Shown: positions 17,994 to 25,818 of the stretch, piece by piece
Layout: each line of letters opens with the position of its first letter
Numbering within the stretch: position 1 is the stretch's first letter
Source: Burkholderia pseudomultivorans
GTDB taxonomy: Bacteria; Pseudomonadota; Gammaproteobacteria; Burkholderiales; Burkholderiaceae
Assembly (NCBI RefSeq): GCF_001718415.1
Contig: NZ_CP013377.1
Location: forward strand, 2,666,001-2,730,000
DNA length: 64,000 nt
Direction: 5' to 3'
The notes under the pieces: model-generated
What the model saw: the letters and a program-made list of their open reading frames with translations, nothing else
Database searches by the model: none
What the model was told of the DNA's origin: nothing
Position numbers and translations under genes: made by a program

Positions 17994-18944
17994 ATGCACC
18001 GCGAACTGAACCAGCCGCTGGGCGGCAACGAGATGCCGCGCTTCGGCGGCATCGCCACGATGATGCGCCTGCCGCAGGCCGACACGACCGACGGCCTCGA
18101 CGTCTGCTTCGTCGGCGTGCCGCTCGATCTCGGCACGTCGAACCGCTCCGGCTCGCGCTTCGGCCCGCGCCAGATTCGCACCGAATCCGTGCTGCTGCGC
18201 CCGTACAACATGGCCACGCGCGCCGCGCCGTTCGATTCGCTGCAAGTCGCCGACATCGGCGACGTCGCGACCAATCCGTACGACCTGAAGGACTCGGTGC
18301 GCCGCATCGAGGAAGCGTACGACCGGATCGTCGCGAACGGCTGCCGGCCGATCACGCTCGGCGGCGACCACACGATCGCGTGGCCGATCCTGCGCGCGCT
18401 GCACCGCAAGTACGGCAAGGTCGCGGTGGTGCACGTCGACGCGCACGCGGACGTCAACGACACGATGTTCGGCGAGAAGATCGCGCACGGCACGCCGTTC
18501 CGCCGCGCGGTCGAGGACGGGCTGCTGCAATGCGACAAGGTCACGCAGATCGGCCTGCGCGGCACCGGCTATCACGCCGACGATTTCGACTGGTGTCGCG
18601 AGCAGGGCTTCACCGTCGTGCAGGCCGAGGAATGCTGGAACAAGTCGCTCGCGCCGCTGATGGCGCAGGTGCGCGAACGCGTCGGCGACACGCCCGTCTA
18701 CCTGAGCTTCGACATCGACGGCCTCGATCCGTCGTTCGCGCCGGGCACCGGCACACCGGAAGTCGGCGGCCTGTCCGTGCAGCAGGGTCTCGAGATCGTG
18801 CGCGGGATGAAAGGCCTCAACATCGTCGGCGCGGACCTCGTCGAAGTCTCGCCGCCGTACGATCCGGCCGGCACCACCGCGCTCGTCGGCGCGAACCTCG
18901 CGTTCGAGATGCTCTGCGTGATGCCCGGCGTCAACTACCGCTAA
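17994..18944 (+). CDS. speB: agmatinase-family ureohydrolase (agmatinase or guanidinobutyrase)
   Basis: A 316-residue manganese ureohydrolase. All six metal ligands are present: His126 (GGDHT), Asp149/His151/Asp153 (VDAHADV) and Asp240/Asp242 (SFDIDGLDPSFAPGTGTPE). It cleaves a guanidino group to urea plus amine. Naming it agmatinase follows the family; the N-terminal stretch NQPLGGNEMPRFGGIATMMR and RPYNMATRAAPFDSLQVADI resemble, as I recall them, the Pseudomonas guanidinobutyrase/guanidinopropionase enzymes more than E. coli SpeB. With the FAD oxidase and aldehyde dehydrogenase nearby, 4-guanidinobutyrate (agmatine oxidised first) is as plausible a substrate as agmatine. Start 17994 has AGAGGAGA upstream. 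The aldehyde dehydrogenase gene follows after 18 bases, an operon. Confidence 0.9.
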   Translation: MHRELNQPLGGNEMPRFGGIATMMRLPQADTTDGLDVCFVGVPLDLGTSNRSGSRFGPRQIRTESVLLRPYNMATRAAPFDSLQVADIGDVATNPYDLKDSVRRIEEAYDRIVANGCRPITLGGDHTIAWPILRALHRKYGKVAVVHVDAHADVNDTMFGEKIAHGTPFRRAVEDGLLQCDKVTQIGLRGTGYHADDFDWCREQGFTVVQAEECWNKSLAPLMAQVRERVGDTPVYLSFDIDGLDPSFAPGTGTPEVGGLSVQQGLEIVRGMKGLNIVGADLVEVSPPYDPAGTTALVGANLAFEMLCVMPGVNYR

Positions 18945-18962
18945 CCCGACCCGACCGACAGG

Positions 18963-20453
18963 ATGACCGCCATGTCCACCGCTGAATTCTCCCCTTCCGC
19001 CGCGACGCTCGTGCTGCCCGCCGCGCGCATCGCCGGCCGGCCCGTGCGCACGCATTCGGACGAAGCCGGCGCGCCCGTCTGCAATGCCTCGACCGGCGAG
19101 ACGATCGGCTGGCAGGAATTCGCGACCGCCGCGCATGTCGACGCCGCGGTGCGCGCCGCGCGCGACGCATTCGCCGGCTGGCGCGACACGCCGCCCGCCG
19201 AGCGCGGCCGGATCCTCGCGAAGATCGCCGCGCGCGTCGAAGCCGACAGCGAGCGCCTCGCCGCGCTGCAGATGCAGGTCAGCGGCAAGCCGCCGTTCGA
19301 AGCGCAAGCCGATGTCGGCGACGTCGCCGCGACGTTCGCGTACTACGCGAAGCTGTGCGAAGACCCGGCGACGTTCGCCGCCGAGCCGGTCGCGCTGCCG
19401 GCCGATACGTTCGCGGCCGAGCGCTTCCATGACGCGGTCGGCGTCGCCGCGCTGATCGTGCCGTGGAACTTCCCGATGGTCACGACCGCATGGAAGCTCG
19501 CGCCCGCGCTCGCGGCCGGCTGCGCGGTCGTGCTGAAGCCGTCCGAACTGACGTCGCCGACCGAGCATGCGCTGATCGACATCGTGATCGAAGCCGGCGT
19601 GCCGGCCGGCGTCGTCAACATCGTGAACGGCGGCGCCGAGGTCGGCGCCGCGCTGAGCGCGCATCCGCTGATCGACAAGATCTCGTTTACGGGCAGCACC
19701 GCCGCCGGCCGGAAGGTGATGCAGGTCGCGGCCGAGGACATGAAGCGCGTGACGCTCGAACTCGGCGGCAAGTCGTCGCTGATCGTGCGCGACGACGCCG
19801 ATCTCGATCTCGCGGTGTCGCTTGCCGTCGCGGGCGCGTTCACGAACGCGGGCCAGATGTGCTCGGCGACCGCGCGCATCCTCGTGCACGACAGCGTCTA
19901 TCGCAGCTTCATGGCCGCATTCGAGACGGCCGTGCGGGCCCTGGTCGTCGCGCCGCCCGCTGCGGAGCAGGTCGCGATGGGGCCGCTGATCTCGGCCGCG
20001 CAGCGCGCGCGCGTCGACGCGATGCTGAAGCAGGGCATCGAGGCGGGGGCGCGCATCGCGTTCAGCGGACGCGTCGCGGATGCGGGCGGCGCCGGCTTCT
20101 TCATGGCGCCTGTCGTGATCGCCGAACCGGCGGCCGACAACCTGCTGTGGACCGACGAAGTGTTCGGCCCCGTTGCCTGCGTGAAGTCGTTCCGCACCGA
20201 CGACGAGGCGATCGCGATCGCGAACGATACGCGTTACGGGCTCGTCGCGACGGTCGTCACGCGCGATGCGGCGGTCGCGAGGCAGTTCCAGTCGCGCGTG
20301 CGGGCGGGGCTGGTGTGGATCAATGCGCCGCAGCTCATCTACCCGCACGTCTGCTGGGGCGGGTTCGGGTTGAGCGGGATCGGGCGCGAGCTCGGCATCG
20401 CGGGGTTGCGCAGCTATCAGGAGCTGCGGCACGCGATGCGGGCGATCGACTGA
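18963..20453 (+). CDS. NAD(P)-dependent aldehyde dehydrogenase
   Basis: A 496-residue aldehyde dehydrogenase with all key elements: VPWNFPM (residues 166-172, Asn169), the general base in LELGGKS (Glu266) and the nucleophile in NAGQMCSA (Cys300), plus EVFGPVACVKSF near the C-terminus. It belongs to the betaine-aldehyde/aminoaldehyde-like branch. It follows the ureohydrolase gene after 18 bases and probably oxidises the aminoaldehyde (4-aminobutanal or 4-guanidinobutanal) made by the FAD oxidase. A strong terminator follows (20478-20514), so the transcript ends here. The exact substrate is inferred from context. Confidence 0.92.
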   Translation: MTAMSTAEFSPSAATLVLPAARIAGRPVRTHSDEAGAPVCNASTGETIGWQEFATAAHVDAAVRAARDAFAGWRDTPPAERGRILAKIAARVEADSERLAALQMQVSGKPPFEAQADVGDVAATFAYYAKLCEDPATFAAEPVALPADTFAAERFHDAVGVAALIVPWNFPMVTTAWKLAPALAAGCAVVLKPSELTSPTEHALIDIVIEAGVPAGVVNIVNGGAEVGAALSAHPLIDKISFTGSTAAGRKVMQVAAEDMKRVTLELGGKSSLIVRDDADLDLAVSLAVAGAFTNAGQMCSATARILVHDSVYRSFMAAFETAVRALVVAPPAAEQVAMGPLISAAQRARVDAMLKQGIEAGARIAFSGRVADAGGAGFFMAPVVIAEPAADNLLWTDEVFGPVACVKSFRTDDEAIAIANDTRYGLVATVVTRDAAVARQFQSRVRAGLVWINAPQLIYPHVCWGGFGLSGIGRELGIAGLRSYQELRHAMRAID

Positions 20454-20477
20454 TCGGCGCGGTTTTTGAAGTCGTGG

Positions 20478-20514
20478 GCGACATTCCGGCGGGGGCCGGG
20501 GTGTCGCTTTTTTT
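20478..20514 (+). terminator. Rho-independent terminator after the ureohydrolase/aldehyde dehydrogenase operon
   Basis: Stem GCGACA (20478-20483) with TGTCGC (20502-20507), extended inside by CCGGC / GCCGG, followed directly by seven T residues (20508-20514). It lies 25 bases after the aldehyde dehydrogenase stop codon. Confidence 0.85.
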
Positions 20515-20571
20515 CAGGTTTTCGGGAGCTTTCCGCGTCCCGTTTTTTATCGCTCCGTGCCCATCAAGCGC

Positions 20572-21474
20572 CTACGCGATGTCCGCGCTCGACATCGCAT
20601 CGCGTTCCGCCTTCAGCAACTCGATGAAACGCGCGACGACACGATCGGGCGGCCTGCCGTCCGGCTGGACGAGCACGGTCTCGATGCGCAGACGCGGCCG
20701 AAAAGGCCGCAGCACGACCGGCAGGCCGCGCAGTTTGCCGGCCGCCAGCGGATCGACGATCGCGAGCCCCAACCCTTCCGCCACCAGACCGCACCGCGCG
20801 GCCGTGTACTGCGCCATCAGCACAAAATGCGCATCGACGCCGGCCCGCACGAACGCGTCTTCGATCGCCTGCTGAAATGCGCCCGGCGCCCCCGCGATCT
20901 GCGGAACGCCCGCAAGATCGGATACGCCGATCGCGCGCTTGCGCGCCAGCGGATGCCGTCGCGGCACCGCGCACACCGCATCGACGGCAAGAAACGATTC
21001 GCTTCGCACGCCCGCATAACCGGCACGCGGCCGCACGAGGCCGACATCGCACTGCGCGGTCGATGCCCACGACCAGATCGTGTCCGGCCCCGGCACGTAA
21101 AGCGACACGCGCACGCCGGGACTGGCCGCGTTCAACTGCCGGATCGCGCGCGGCACGAGCGTCGTCGCGAGCGACGGCTGGCACGCGATGCGCAGCGAAC
21201 CCGTGCCGCGTTCGCGTATCTGGCGGGCCGCGTGTCGCAGCTGATCGAGTCCCGCATACGTGCGCTCCACTTCGCGCGCGAACGCTTCTCCTTCGACGGT
21301 CGGCAGCGCGCTGCCGTGCCCGCGCACGAACAACGCGAAGCCGAGTTCCGCTTCGAGCTGCGCGATCGCGCGGCTGACATGCGGCTGGCCGATGCCGAGC
21401 GCTTCCGCCGCTCTCGTCATGCCGCCATGACGCATCACCGCACGAAAAAGATCGATGTGGGCCGGATTGAGCAT
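20572..21474 (-). CDS. LysR-family transcriptional regulator
   Basis: A 300-residue LysR regulator. The helix-turn-helix is at the very N-terminus (IDLFRAVMRHGGMTRAAEAL, IGQPHVSRAIAQLEAELGFA), and the effector domain has GTGSLRIACQPSLATTLVPR and the closing LVAEGLGLAIVDPLAAG. Sequence and layout resemble the NocR/OccR-like opine and arginine branch. It is divergent from the YdcZ-type membrane gene at 21571 with 96 bases between them, so that gene is its probable target. The start at 21474 places the helix at the normal distance. Confidence 0.9.
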   Translation of the reverse strand: MLNPAHIDLFRAVMRHGGMTRAAEALGIGQPHVSRAIAQLEAELGFALFVRGHGSALPTVEGEAFAREVERTYAGLDQLRHAARQIRERGTGSLRIACQPSLATTLVPRAIRQLNAASPGVRVSLYVPGPDTIWSWASTAQCDVGLVRPRAGYAGVRSESFLAVDAVCAVPRRHPLARKRAIGVSDLAGVPQIAGAPGAFQQAIEDAFVRAGVDAHFVLMAQYTAARCGLVAEGLGLAIVDPLAAGKLRGLPVVLRPFRPRLRIETVLVQPDGRPPDRVVARFIELLKAERDAMSSADIA

Positions 21475-21570
21475 GCCTGATCTGCATGGAAAGAAGCAAT
21501 TCCGGCATTTGACGACATGGACGACGCTGTCGTCAAATGGCTTCGACACACCGCGTAAAAGGAGACGCCG

Positions 21571-22017
21571 ATGATTCAAGCCGCCCTGCTGTCGATCCTG
21601 ACCATCGTCGCCGGCGTCAGCCTGATGACGCAGCAGGTGCTCAATGCAAACCTGCGCGGCGCACTGAATTCGGCCGCGTGGTCGGGCTTCGCGAGTTACG
21701 CGCTCGGGCTCGCCTGCATGGCCGTGCTCGCGCTCGTGCTGCGCGAGCCGCTGCCGTCGTCCGCGCTCGCGGCGCGCACCCCGTGGTGGGCGTTCAGCGG
21801 CGGCCTGTTTGGCGCGATCTTCATCGCGCTCGCCATTTTCACGATCCCGAAGCTGGGCGCGGCGACCTTTCTCGTGCTGGTCGTGACGGGCCAGATGCTC
21901 GCGTCGATGACGATCGATCACTTCGGCTGGTTCGGCCTGGTGCAGCGGCCGGTCGATGTGTCGCGCCTGGTGGGAATAGCCCTGCTGATCGGCGGCTGCG
22001 TTCTGATTCGCAGATAA
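21571..22017 (+). CDS. YdcZ-type (DUF606) DMT-superfamily membrane protein
   Basis: A 148-residue protein with four to five membrane helices: half of a ten-helix DMT carrier, the normal size for DUF606/YdcZ. Typical stretches are NANLRGALNSAAWSGFASYA, PWWAFSGGLFGAIFIALAIF, KLGAATFLVLVVTGQMLASM and DHFGWFGL. Such proteins probably work as dimers in small-molecule export. AAAAGGAGA lies just upstream of the ATG. It is divergent from a LysR regulator. No second half-carrier gene is adjacent, so it would have to homodimerise. Confidence 0.88.
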   Translation: MIQAALLSILTIVAGVSLMTQQVLNANLRGALNSAAWSGFASYALGLACMAVLALVLREPLPSSALAARTPWWAFSGGLFGAIFIALAIFTIPKLGAATFLVLVVTGQMLASMTIDHFGWFGLVQRPVDVSRLVGIALLIGGCVLIRR

Positions 22018-22068
22018 ACGACCGGCTCGTGCGCCGCCTTGACGTTCGAATCGGCCGGCATGGAACAT

Positions 22069-22092
22069 CGATATATCCCATAGAATATATCG
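22069..22092. promoter_or_regulatory. ModE-box palindrome A
   Basis: Perfect palindrome CGATATAT-N8-ATATATCG ending 25 bases before the start codon of the gene at 22118, where it would cover a promoter -10 region. Half-sites and 8-base spacing are the same as in boxes B, C and D. A ModE-like regulator gene lies 2 kb away (24092-24457). Confidence 0.8.
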
Positions 22093-22117
22093 ACACTCGC
22101 ACCACCGGAGACGCATC

Positions 22118-22582
22118 ATGAATCGCCCCCTGCAGCGCGCCGCACGCGAACACACGCCGACGCACCGGATCCGCGCGCTGAAGCCGCCGCCGAACGACGC
22201 GCGCGCGCAGCAGGTCACGCGCGTCGTCGACGCGTTCAGACGGCTTCGCGGCAGCCTCGCCCGCTTCATCCGGATGTTCGAGGCGGGACGCGAAACGGCG
22301 CTGCCCGACGACGCGCTGTCCGCGATGAGCTTGCGCGAACTGCTGGCGACGCTCGAAGAAGCCGCGCGGGCCACGCGCTTCCCGCATTTGCGCGATCTCG
22401 AACAGGCAATCGCACAGGCGCGCGGGCTCGAACGCACGCGCGACGACGTGTTCTCCGATTCCTTCAGCAACGACCCGGCTGCGATGCAAGCCGCGATCGT
22501 TGCGCTGGAGCGCGCCGACGTGCGCTTCGTCGCACTGTGTGTCGAATCCGTGATGGCGCGCCACGCTGCGGCGCCGGCCTGA
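22118..22582 (+). CDS. small helical protein of unknown function in the ModE-box group
   Basis: A 154-residue, Arg/Ala-rich, soluble and almost wholly helical protein; I do not recognise a family. Segments such as QVTRVVDAFRRLRGSLARFI and LRELLATLEEAARATRFPHL suggest a helical bundle. The ribosome site GGAG lies seven bases upstream of the ATG. ModE box A ends 25 bases before the start, and box B with the DUF2325 gene follows within 110 bases, so it is probably a member of the same molybdenum-type regulon. No metal-binding cysteine cluster, signal peptide or membrane helix is visible. Confidence 0.7.
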   Translation: MNRPLQRAAREHTPTHRIRALKPPPNDARAQQVTRVVDAFRRLRGSLARFIRMFEAGRETALPDDALSAMSLRELLATLEEAARATRFPHLRDLEQAIAQARGLERTRDDVFSDSFSNDPAAMQAAIVALERADVRFVALCVESVMARHAAAPA

Positions 22583-22617
22583 TCTGCCGGTTCCTCCACA
22601 TTTCCCCGAATTCCGCT

Positions 22618-22641
22618 CGTTATATTCCTTGGTATATTACG
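22618..22641. promoter_or_regulatory. ModE-box palindrome B
   Basis: CGTTATAT-N8-ATATTACG, 52 bases upstream of the DUF2325 gene start. Of the four boxes this half-site (CGTTATAT followed by T) is closest to the E. coli ModE operator as I know it. One mismatch from a perfect palindrome. Confidence 0.8.
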
Positions 22642-22693
22642 AGCCTCTTTCGCGCATCCGTCTCCGGCACGCCAGCGCCGGACAGAGGTCAAC

Positions 22694-24037
22694 ATGCACG
22701 CTCCGCCCTTTCGACTGGCCCGCACCGCGGGCATTGCGTCGGCCGGCGACACCGCGTCGTCGGGCGGCGGCCGCATCGACGCATGCTGCGCGCCGTCCCG
22801 CGCGCAGCGCGCCGAGACGAAGCGCCGCGCGCGGCTGTCCGAGCTCGATGCGACCCTGCACTGCTCGATCATCGGCACCTGCCTGACCACGCATGAACTG
22901 CGCAAGCTCGTGCCGAAATTCACCGATCTCGACCGCCAGCGCGCAACCGACCTCGAAATCCACCACGCAGCCGTCGAACTCGCGATCGAAGGAGCGGCCG
23001 GCGCCAAGGCGCTGCACAAGGCACTCGACGAGCGCTACGCCGGCGCGGTCCGCACGTTCGACAGCGCGCCGGACGATGACGCACTGCTCGCGCTATGGAA
23101 GGACGCGCTCAAGCGCGGCGACATTCCGCCCGCGTACTGGGCGTTGATGACGCATCCGCGCGCGACGGCCAGCGTGCGCCAGTCGGCATTCGGCGATCTG
23201 CACATGCTGTCGCATCTGGTCGGCGCGGCCAATCGCGCGGATATCCGGCGGCTGGTCGCGCTCGAAGAGGACAACGCGGCACTGCACGCGAAGCTCGACC
23301 GGCAGCAGGCCCGCCTGCAGGAAATCAGCCAGCAGCGCGACGCGGCGCTCGATGCGCTGGACGCCTGCCGTGCGCGTCAGGATGCGCAGCCGGCAGCAGA
23401 CGAAAGCCGTCTGCGCGACGAAGTCCGCGAGCTGCGCGAAGCATTGGCGCTGCGCGACGAGCGGCTTGCGCTGCACACGAGCCGTCGCGAGGCCGCCGAG
23501 CAGCGGATCGCCGCGGAACAGGCGAGCGCCCGCGCGATGCGCGCACGGCTCGACGAATTGATGACGATGGTGAAAACGCTGCGCGCCGAAGCGAGCGCGC
23601 TGGAACGTGCGGTGCAGATATCGAGCGACGATCCGTCCGAACGCGCGGCCGATTCGTTGTCGATGCTGCGCGGCAAGCGCGTCGTCTACGTCGGCGGGCG
23701 CCCGGGTTCGAACCGCGCGATCCGCCGGATCGTCGAGACGTCGGGCGGCGAAATGACCGTGCACGACGGCGGCATCGAGGACCGCAAGGGCCTGCTCGCC
23801 GCGGCGCTGCCGGGTGCGAACCTGGTCGTGTTCCCGGTCGACTGCATCGATCACGATTCGATGAACCAGCTGAAGCGCATCTGCGAGCGCAGCCACGTGG
23901 CGTACTACCCGCTGCGGACTGCGAGCGTCGCGAGTTTCGTCGAACTGATCGGCCGGCTCGACGCGCACGCGCAGGAAGCGACGCTTCCCGATTCGTCGGC
24001 GGGCGACGCTTCGCGATTCTGTCTGCGGCATGGATAG
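22694..24037 (+). CDS. DUF2325-domain protein with coiled coil
   Basis: A 447-residue soluble protein. The N-terminal 190 residues are helical (LSELDATLHCSIIGTCLTTH, PPAYWALMTHPRA, FGDLHMLSHLVGAANRADIR), residues about 195-320 form a long coiled coil (LVALEEDNAALHAKLDRQQ and on), and the C-terminus (about 333-425) is a DUF2325 domain: GKRVVYVGGRPGSNRAIRRI, GGEMTVHDGGIEDRKGLLAA, VVFPVDCIDHDSMNQLKRIC. DUF2325 has a Rossmann-like look and no established function. Box B lies upstream, and a ModE-like regulator and a molybdopterin-binding protein follow, so a role in molybdenum-linked metabolism is a reasonable but unproven reading. A short hairpin (GCGGGA-GCG-TCCCGC, 24037-24051) follows the stop codon. 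Confidence 0.85.
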   Translation: MHAPPFRLARTAGIASAGDTASSGGGRIDACCAPSRAQRAETKRRARLSELDATLHCSIIGTCLTTHELRKLVPKFTDLDRQRATDLEIHHAAVELAIEGAAGAKALHKALDERYAGAVRTFDSAPDDDALLALWKDALKRGDIPPAYWALMTHPRATASVRQSAFGDLHMLSHLVGAANRADIRRLVALEEDNAALHAKLDRQQARLQEISQQRDAALDALDACRARQDAQPAADESRLRDEVRELREALALRDERLALHTSRREAAEQRIAAEQASARAMRARLDELMTMVKTLRAEASALERAVQISSDDPSERAADSLSMLRGKRVVYVGGRPGSNRAIRRIVETSGGEMTVHDGGIEDRKGLLAAALPGANLVVFPVDCIDHDSMNQLKRICERSHVAYYPLRTASVASFVELIGRLDAHAQEATLPDSSAGDASRFCLRHG

Positions 24038-24091
24038 CGGGAGCGTCCCGCCGACGGCCGAAGGCGATTCAAGCGCGCGACTGCGGCGTGC

Positions 24092-24457
24092 TCAGCGGCG
24101 CACCATTTTCGTCAGCGCGGCGATGTCGTCCGCACAGGTCTCGTAGGCGCGCGCCTCGATCCCGCGATAGAGCCGGATGATTTCCTCGCCGACCGGCGTC
24201 AGCACGCTACCGCCGCCGCTCTGTCCGCCGTGCTCGGAGACTGTCGCGGGCGACTTGAGCGAGCGGTTCAGCTCGTCCATCAACAGCCACGCGCGCCGGT
24301 ACGACATCTTCAGGCTGCGGGCCGCCGCCGAAATCGATCCATGCTCGCGCACGGCCTCGAGCAGCGCGACCTTGCCCGGCCCGAGCGCGATCGTGTCGGC
24401 CTGCTGGATGCGCATCCTGAAACGTACCTGTGGCTTGGGGGATGCCGAAGTCTTCAT
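24092..24457 (-). CDS. modE: short ModE-like regulator (helix-turn-helix domain only)
   Basis: About 121 residues from the start at 24457 (24490 is an alternative). It matches the N-terminal DNA-binding domain of ModE: LGPGKVALLEAVREHGSISA, AARSLKMSYRRAWLLMDELN, then GGQSGGGSVLTPVGEEIIRL. E. coli ModE is about twice as long, with two C-terminal molybdate-binding (TOBE/mop) domains; here the protein stops after the winged helix, so it cannot sense molybdate in the known way. It follows the molybdopterin-binding gene (24522-25013) in the same direction by about 60 bases and is probably co-transcribed under box C, which would make it self-regulating. Its likely targets are boxes A to D. Confidence 0.85.
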   Translation of the reverse strand: MKTSASPKPQVRFRMRIQQADTIALGPGKVALLEAVREHGSISAAARSLKMSYRRAWLLMDELNRSLKSPATVSEHGGQSGGGSVLTPVGEEIIRLYRGIEARAYETCADDIAALTKMVRR

Positions 24458-24521
24458 GTTGTCCGCCGGTTGAACCATGCGCGCAAGCATACACGATGGA
24501 TCGCACGGCGACGCGGACCGC

Positions 24522-25013
24522 TCAGATCTCGAGCACGCGCGCGACGACGCCCGCGAGACGCTTCACATGACGCGGCGCCGGCAGGATATCGGCAGCGGAC
24601 ACGAGGATCGGCGCACCGTCGTCGATCGACAGCGGCTCGTCGCCGCGCGCGAACGCGACCAGCACGCGCTCGCCGATCGGCGTATTGAACAGCTCGTGCC
24701 AGGAAAACGTCACCGCGTAGCCGTCGTGCGCATGCGCGATGAAGACCGTGCGCTTGAAATCGCCGACCTGCGCACCGAGCAGGCCGGCCGCGTCGATCAG
24801 GTCCTTCAGCCGCGCGCCGCGATAGCGATCGACGCTGCGGATGAAGCGATTCGTCGTGAAGCAGCGCAGATCGAACGGCTCGGCCGTCACGTGCGCATAG
24901 CGGCGCAGATCGTCGAGCGTCACCGTCAGCGGCCGCGCGAATGCGCCCGTCAGTGCGATCGAACCGACCGCCGCGTCCTGTGACGGCTGCGCCGCCGTAC
25001 CCGCAATGTCCAT
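24522..25013 (-). CDS. molybdopterin-binding oxidoreductase domain protein (sulfite-oxidase fold)
   Basis: A 163-residue protein with no signal peptide or twin-arginine motif. It looks like a single Oxidored_molyb domain: SIALTGAFARPLTVTLDDLR, FDLRCFTTNRFIRSVDRYRG (Cys51 at the position of the molybdenum-ligating cysteine), GARLKDLIDAAGLLGAQ, and VFIAHAHDGYAVTFSWHELF. It is shorter than complete sulfite oxidases, which carry an extra domain. Strong GGAGGA ribosome site before ATG 25013, and ModE box C lies 34-57 bases upstream of the start. Function unknown: a small cytoplasmic molybdoenzyme subunit or a cofactor-binding protein. It heads the unit that includes the ModE-like gene. Confidence 0.82.
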   Translation of the reverse strand: MDIAGTAAQPSQDAAVGSIALTGAFARPLTVTLDDLRRYAHVTAEPFDLRCFTTNRFIRSVDRYRGARLKDLIDAAGLLGAQVGDFKRTVFIAHAHDGYAVTFSWHELFNTPIGERVLVAFARGDEPLSIDDGAPILVSAADILPAPRHVKRLAGVVARVLEI

Positions 25014-25046
25014 GCTTCCTCCGGGGCCGGCCCCATGCCGGCGCAT

Positions 25047-25070
25047 CGATATATCGGCGAATATATTACG
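25047..25070. promoter_or_regulatory. ModE-box palindrome C
   Basis: CGATATAT-N8-ATATTACG, 34-57 bases upstream of the molybdopterin-binding gene on the minus strand, a normal promoter position. Same 8-8-8 geometry as the other three boxes. Confidence 0.8.
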
Positions 25071-25134
25071 CTGCACCGCGGCCGGCCGCGCGATCGGCAT
25101 CGGGTATGAACGGCATACCGGATCGTTTATGGCC

Positions 25135-25794
25135 CTAGACGAGCAGATCCTCGTAGAACGCGCCGAACGGTCGCGTCGGGTGGGCGATCTGGATCTCGAG
25201 GATCCACAGGCCGGCAGCGGGCGCCGCATCGAAGTCGCCGAGGTTGCCGGCCTTGTAGATCGCATGCGGGAAGTCGCTGACGCGATGACCCTTGATGTCG
25301 AGGTTCAGCCGGAAGCCGTGCGCCTCGGCACGCTGCGCCGCGAAATCGTACAGCGCGATGCCGCCGCAACCGGTGGTTCGCCAGTGCTGCTCGACTTCGC
25401 CGTAGATCGTGCGCGCAGCGTCCGCGCAGGCGCGCATGTCCGCATCGTCGCCGCATACGAAGGTCGCGCCCGCATCGCCTTCGTGCTGCGTCCATACCGC
25501 GCCGAGGTCGATGAAGAAGATATCGTTGTCGGCCAGCACCGGATCCCTCGCCGAACGCTCCTTGAAGGTTCGCAGCGTGTTTTCGCCGAAACGGACGATG
25601 ACCGGATGCCAGATGCGGTCCATCCCGAGATCGTCGAGGATGCGCCGCCCGAGCGCATTGGCCTCCGATTCGCGCATGCCGGGCCGGATAGCGGCCGCGA
25701 TCATGTCGACGGCCTTCCAGGTCATGGTCCTCGCGTGCCGCATCGCGTCGAGCGAAAACGCCGCGCCGACGGCTTCCTTGACTGCTGTATTCAT
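25135..25794 (-). CDS. M24-family metallopeptidase (pita-bread fold)
   Basis: A 219-residue single-domain M24 protein without the N-terminal domain of prolidases. The five metal ligands of the fold can be placed: Asp96 (FFIDLGAVW), Asp107 (HEGDAGATF), His170 (IKGHRVSDF), Glu200 (WILEIQI) and Glu215 (AFYEDLL), with the Asp-Asp spacing of 11 expected for methionine aminopeptidase-like enzymes. It may cleave N-terminal residues or be a creatinase-like hydrolase; the substrate is unknown. The start at 25794 has GGAGGG upstream. It is followed in the same direction by box C and the molybdopterin gene, and preceded after 24 bases by the porin gene, with which it may be co-transcribed. Confidence 0.87.
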   Translation of the reverse strand: MNTAVKEAVGAAFSLDAMRHARTMTWKAVDMIAAAIRPGMRESEANALGRRILDDLGMDRIWHPVIVRFGENTLRTFKERSARDPVLADNDIFFIDLGAVWTQHEGDAGATFVCGDDADMRACADAARTIYGEVEQHWRTTGCGGIALYDFAAQRAEAHGFRLNLDIKGHRVSDFPHAIYKAGNLGDFDAAPAAGLWILEIQIAHPTRPFGAFYEDLLV

Positions 25795-25818
25795 CGTGGT
25801 GCCCTCCGGGTTCGGCGC

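Noticed and set aside
17973..20432. 819-residue minus-strand frame opposite ureohydrolase and aldehyde dehydrogenase
   Set aside because: Composition is rich in Arg/Asp/Val with no domain; both plus-strand genes have complete catalytic motifs.
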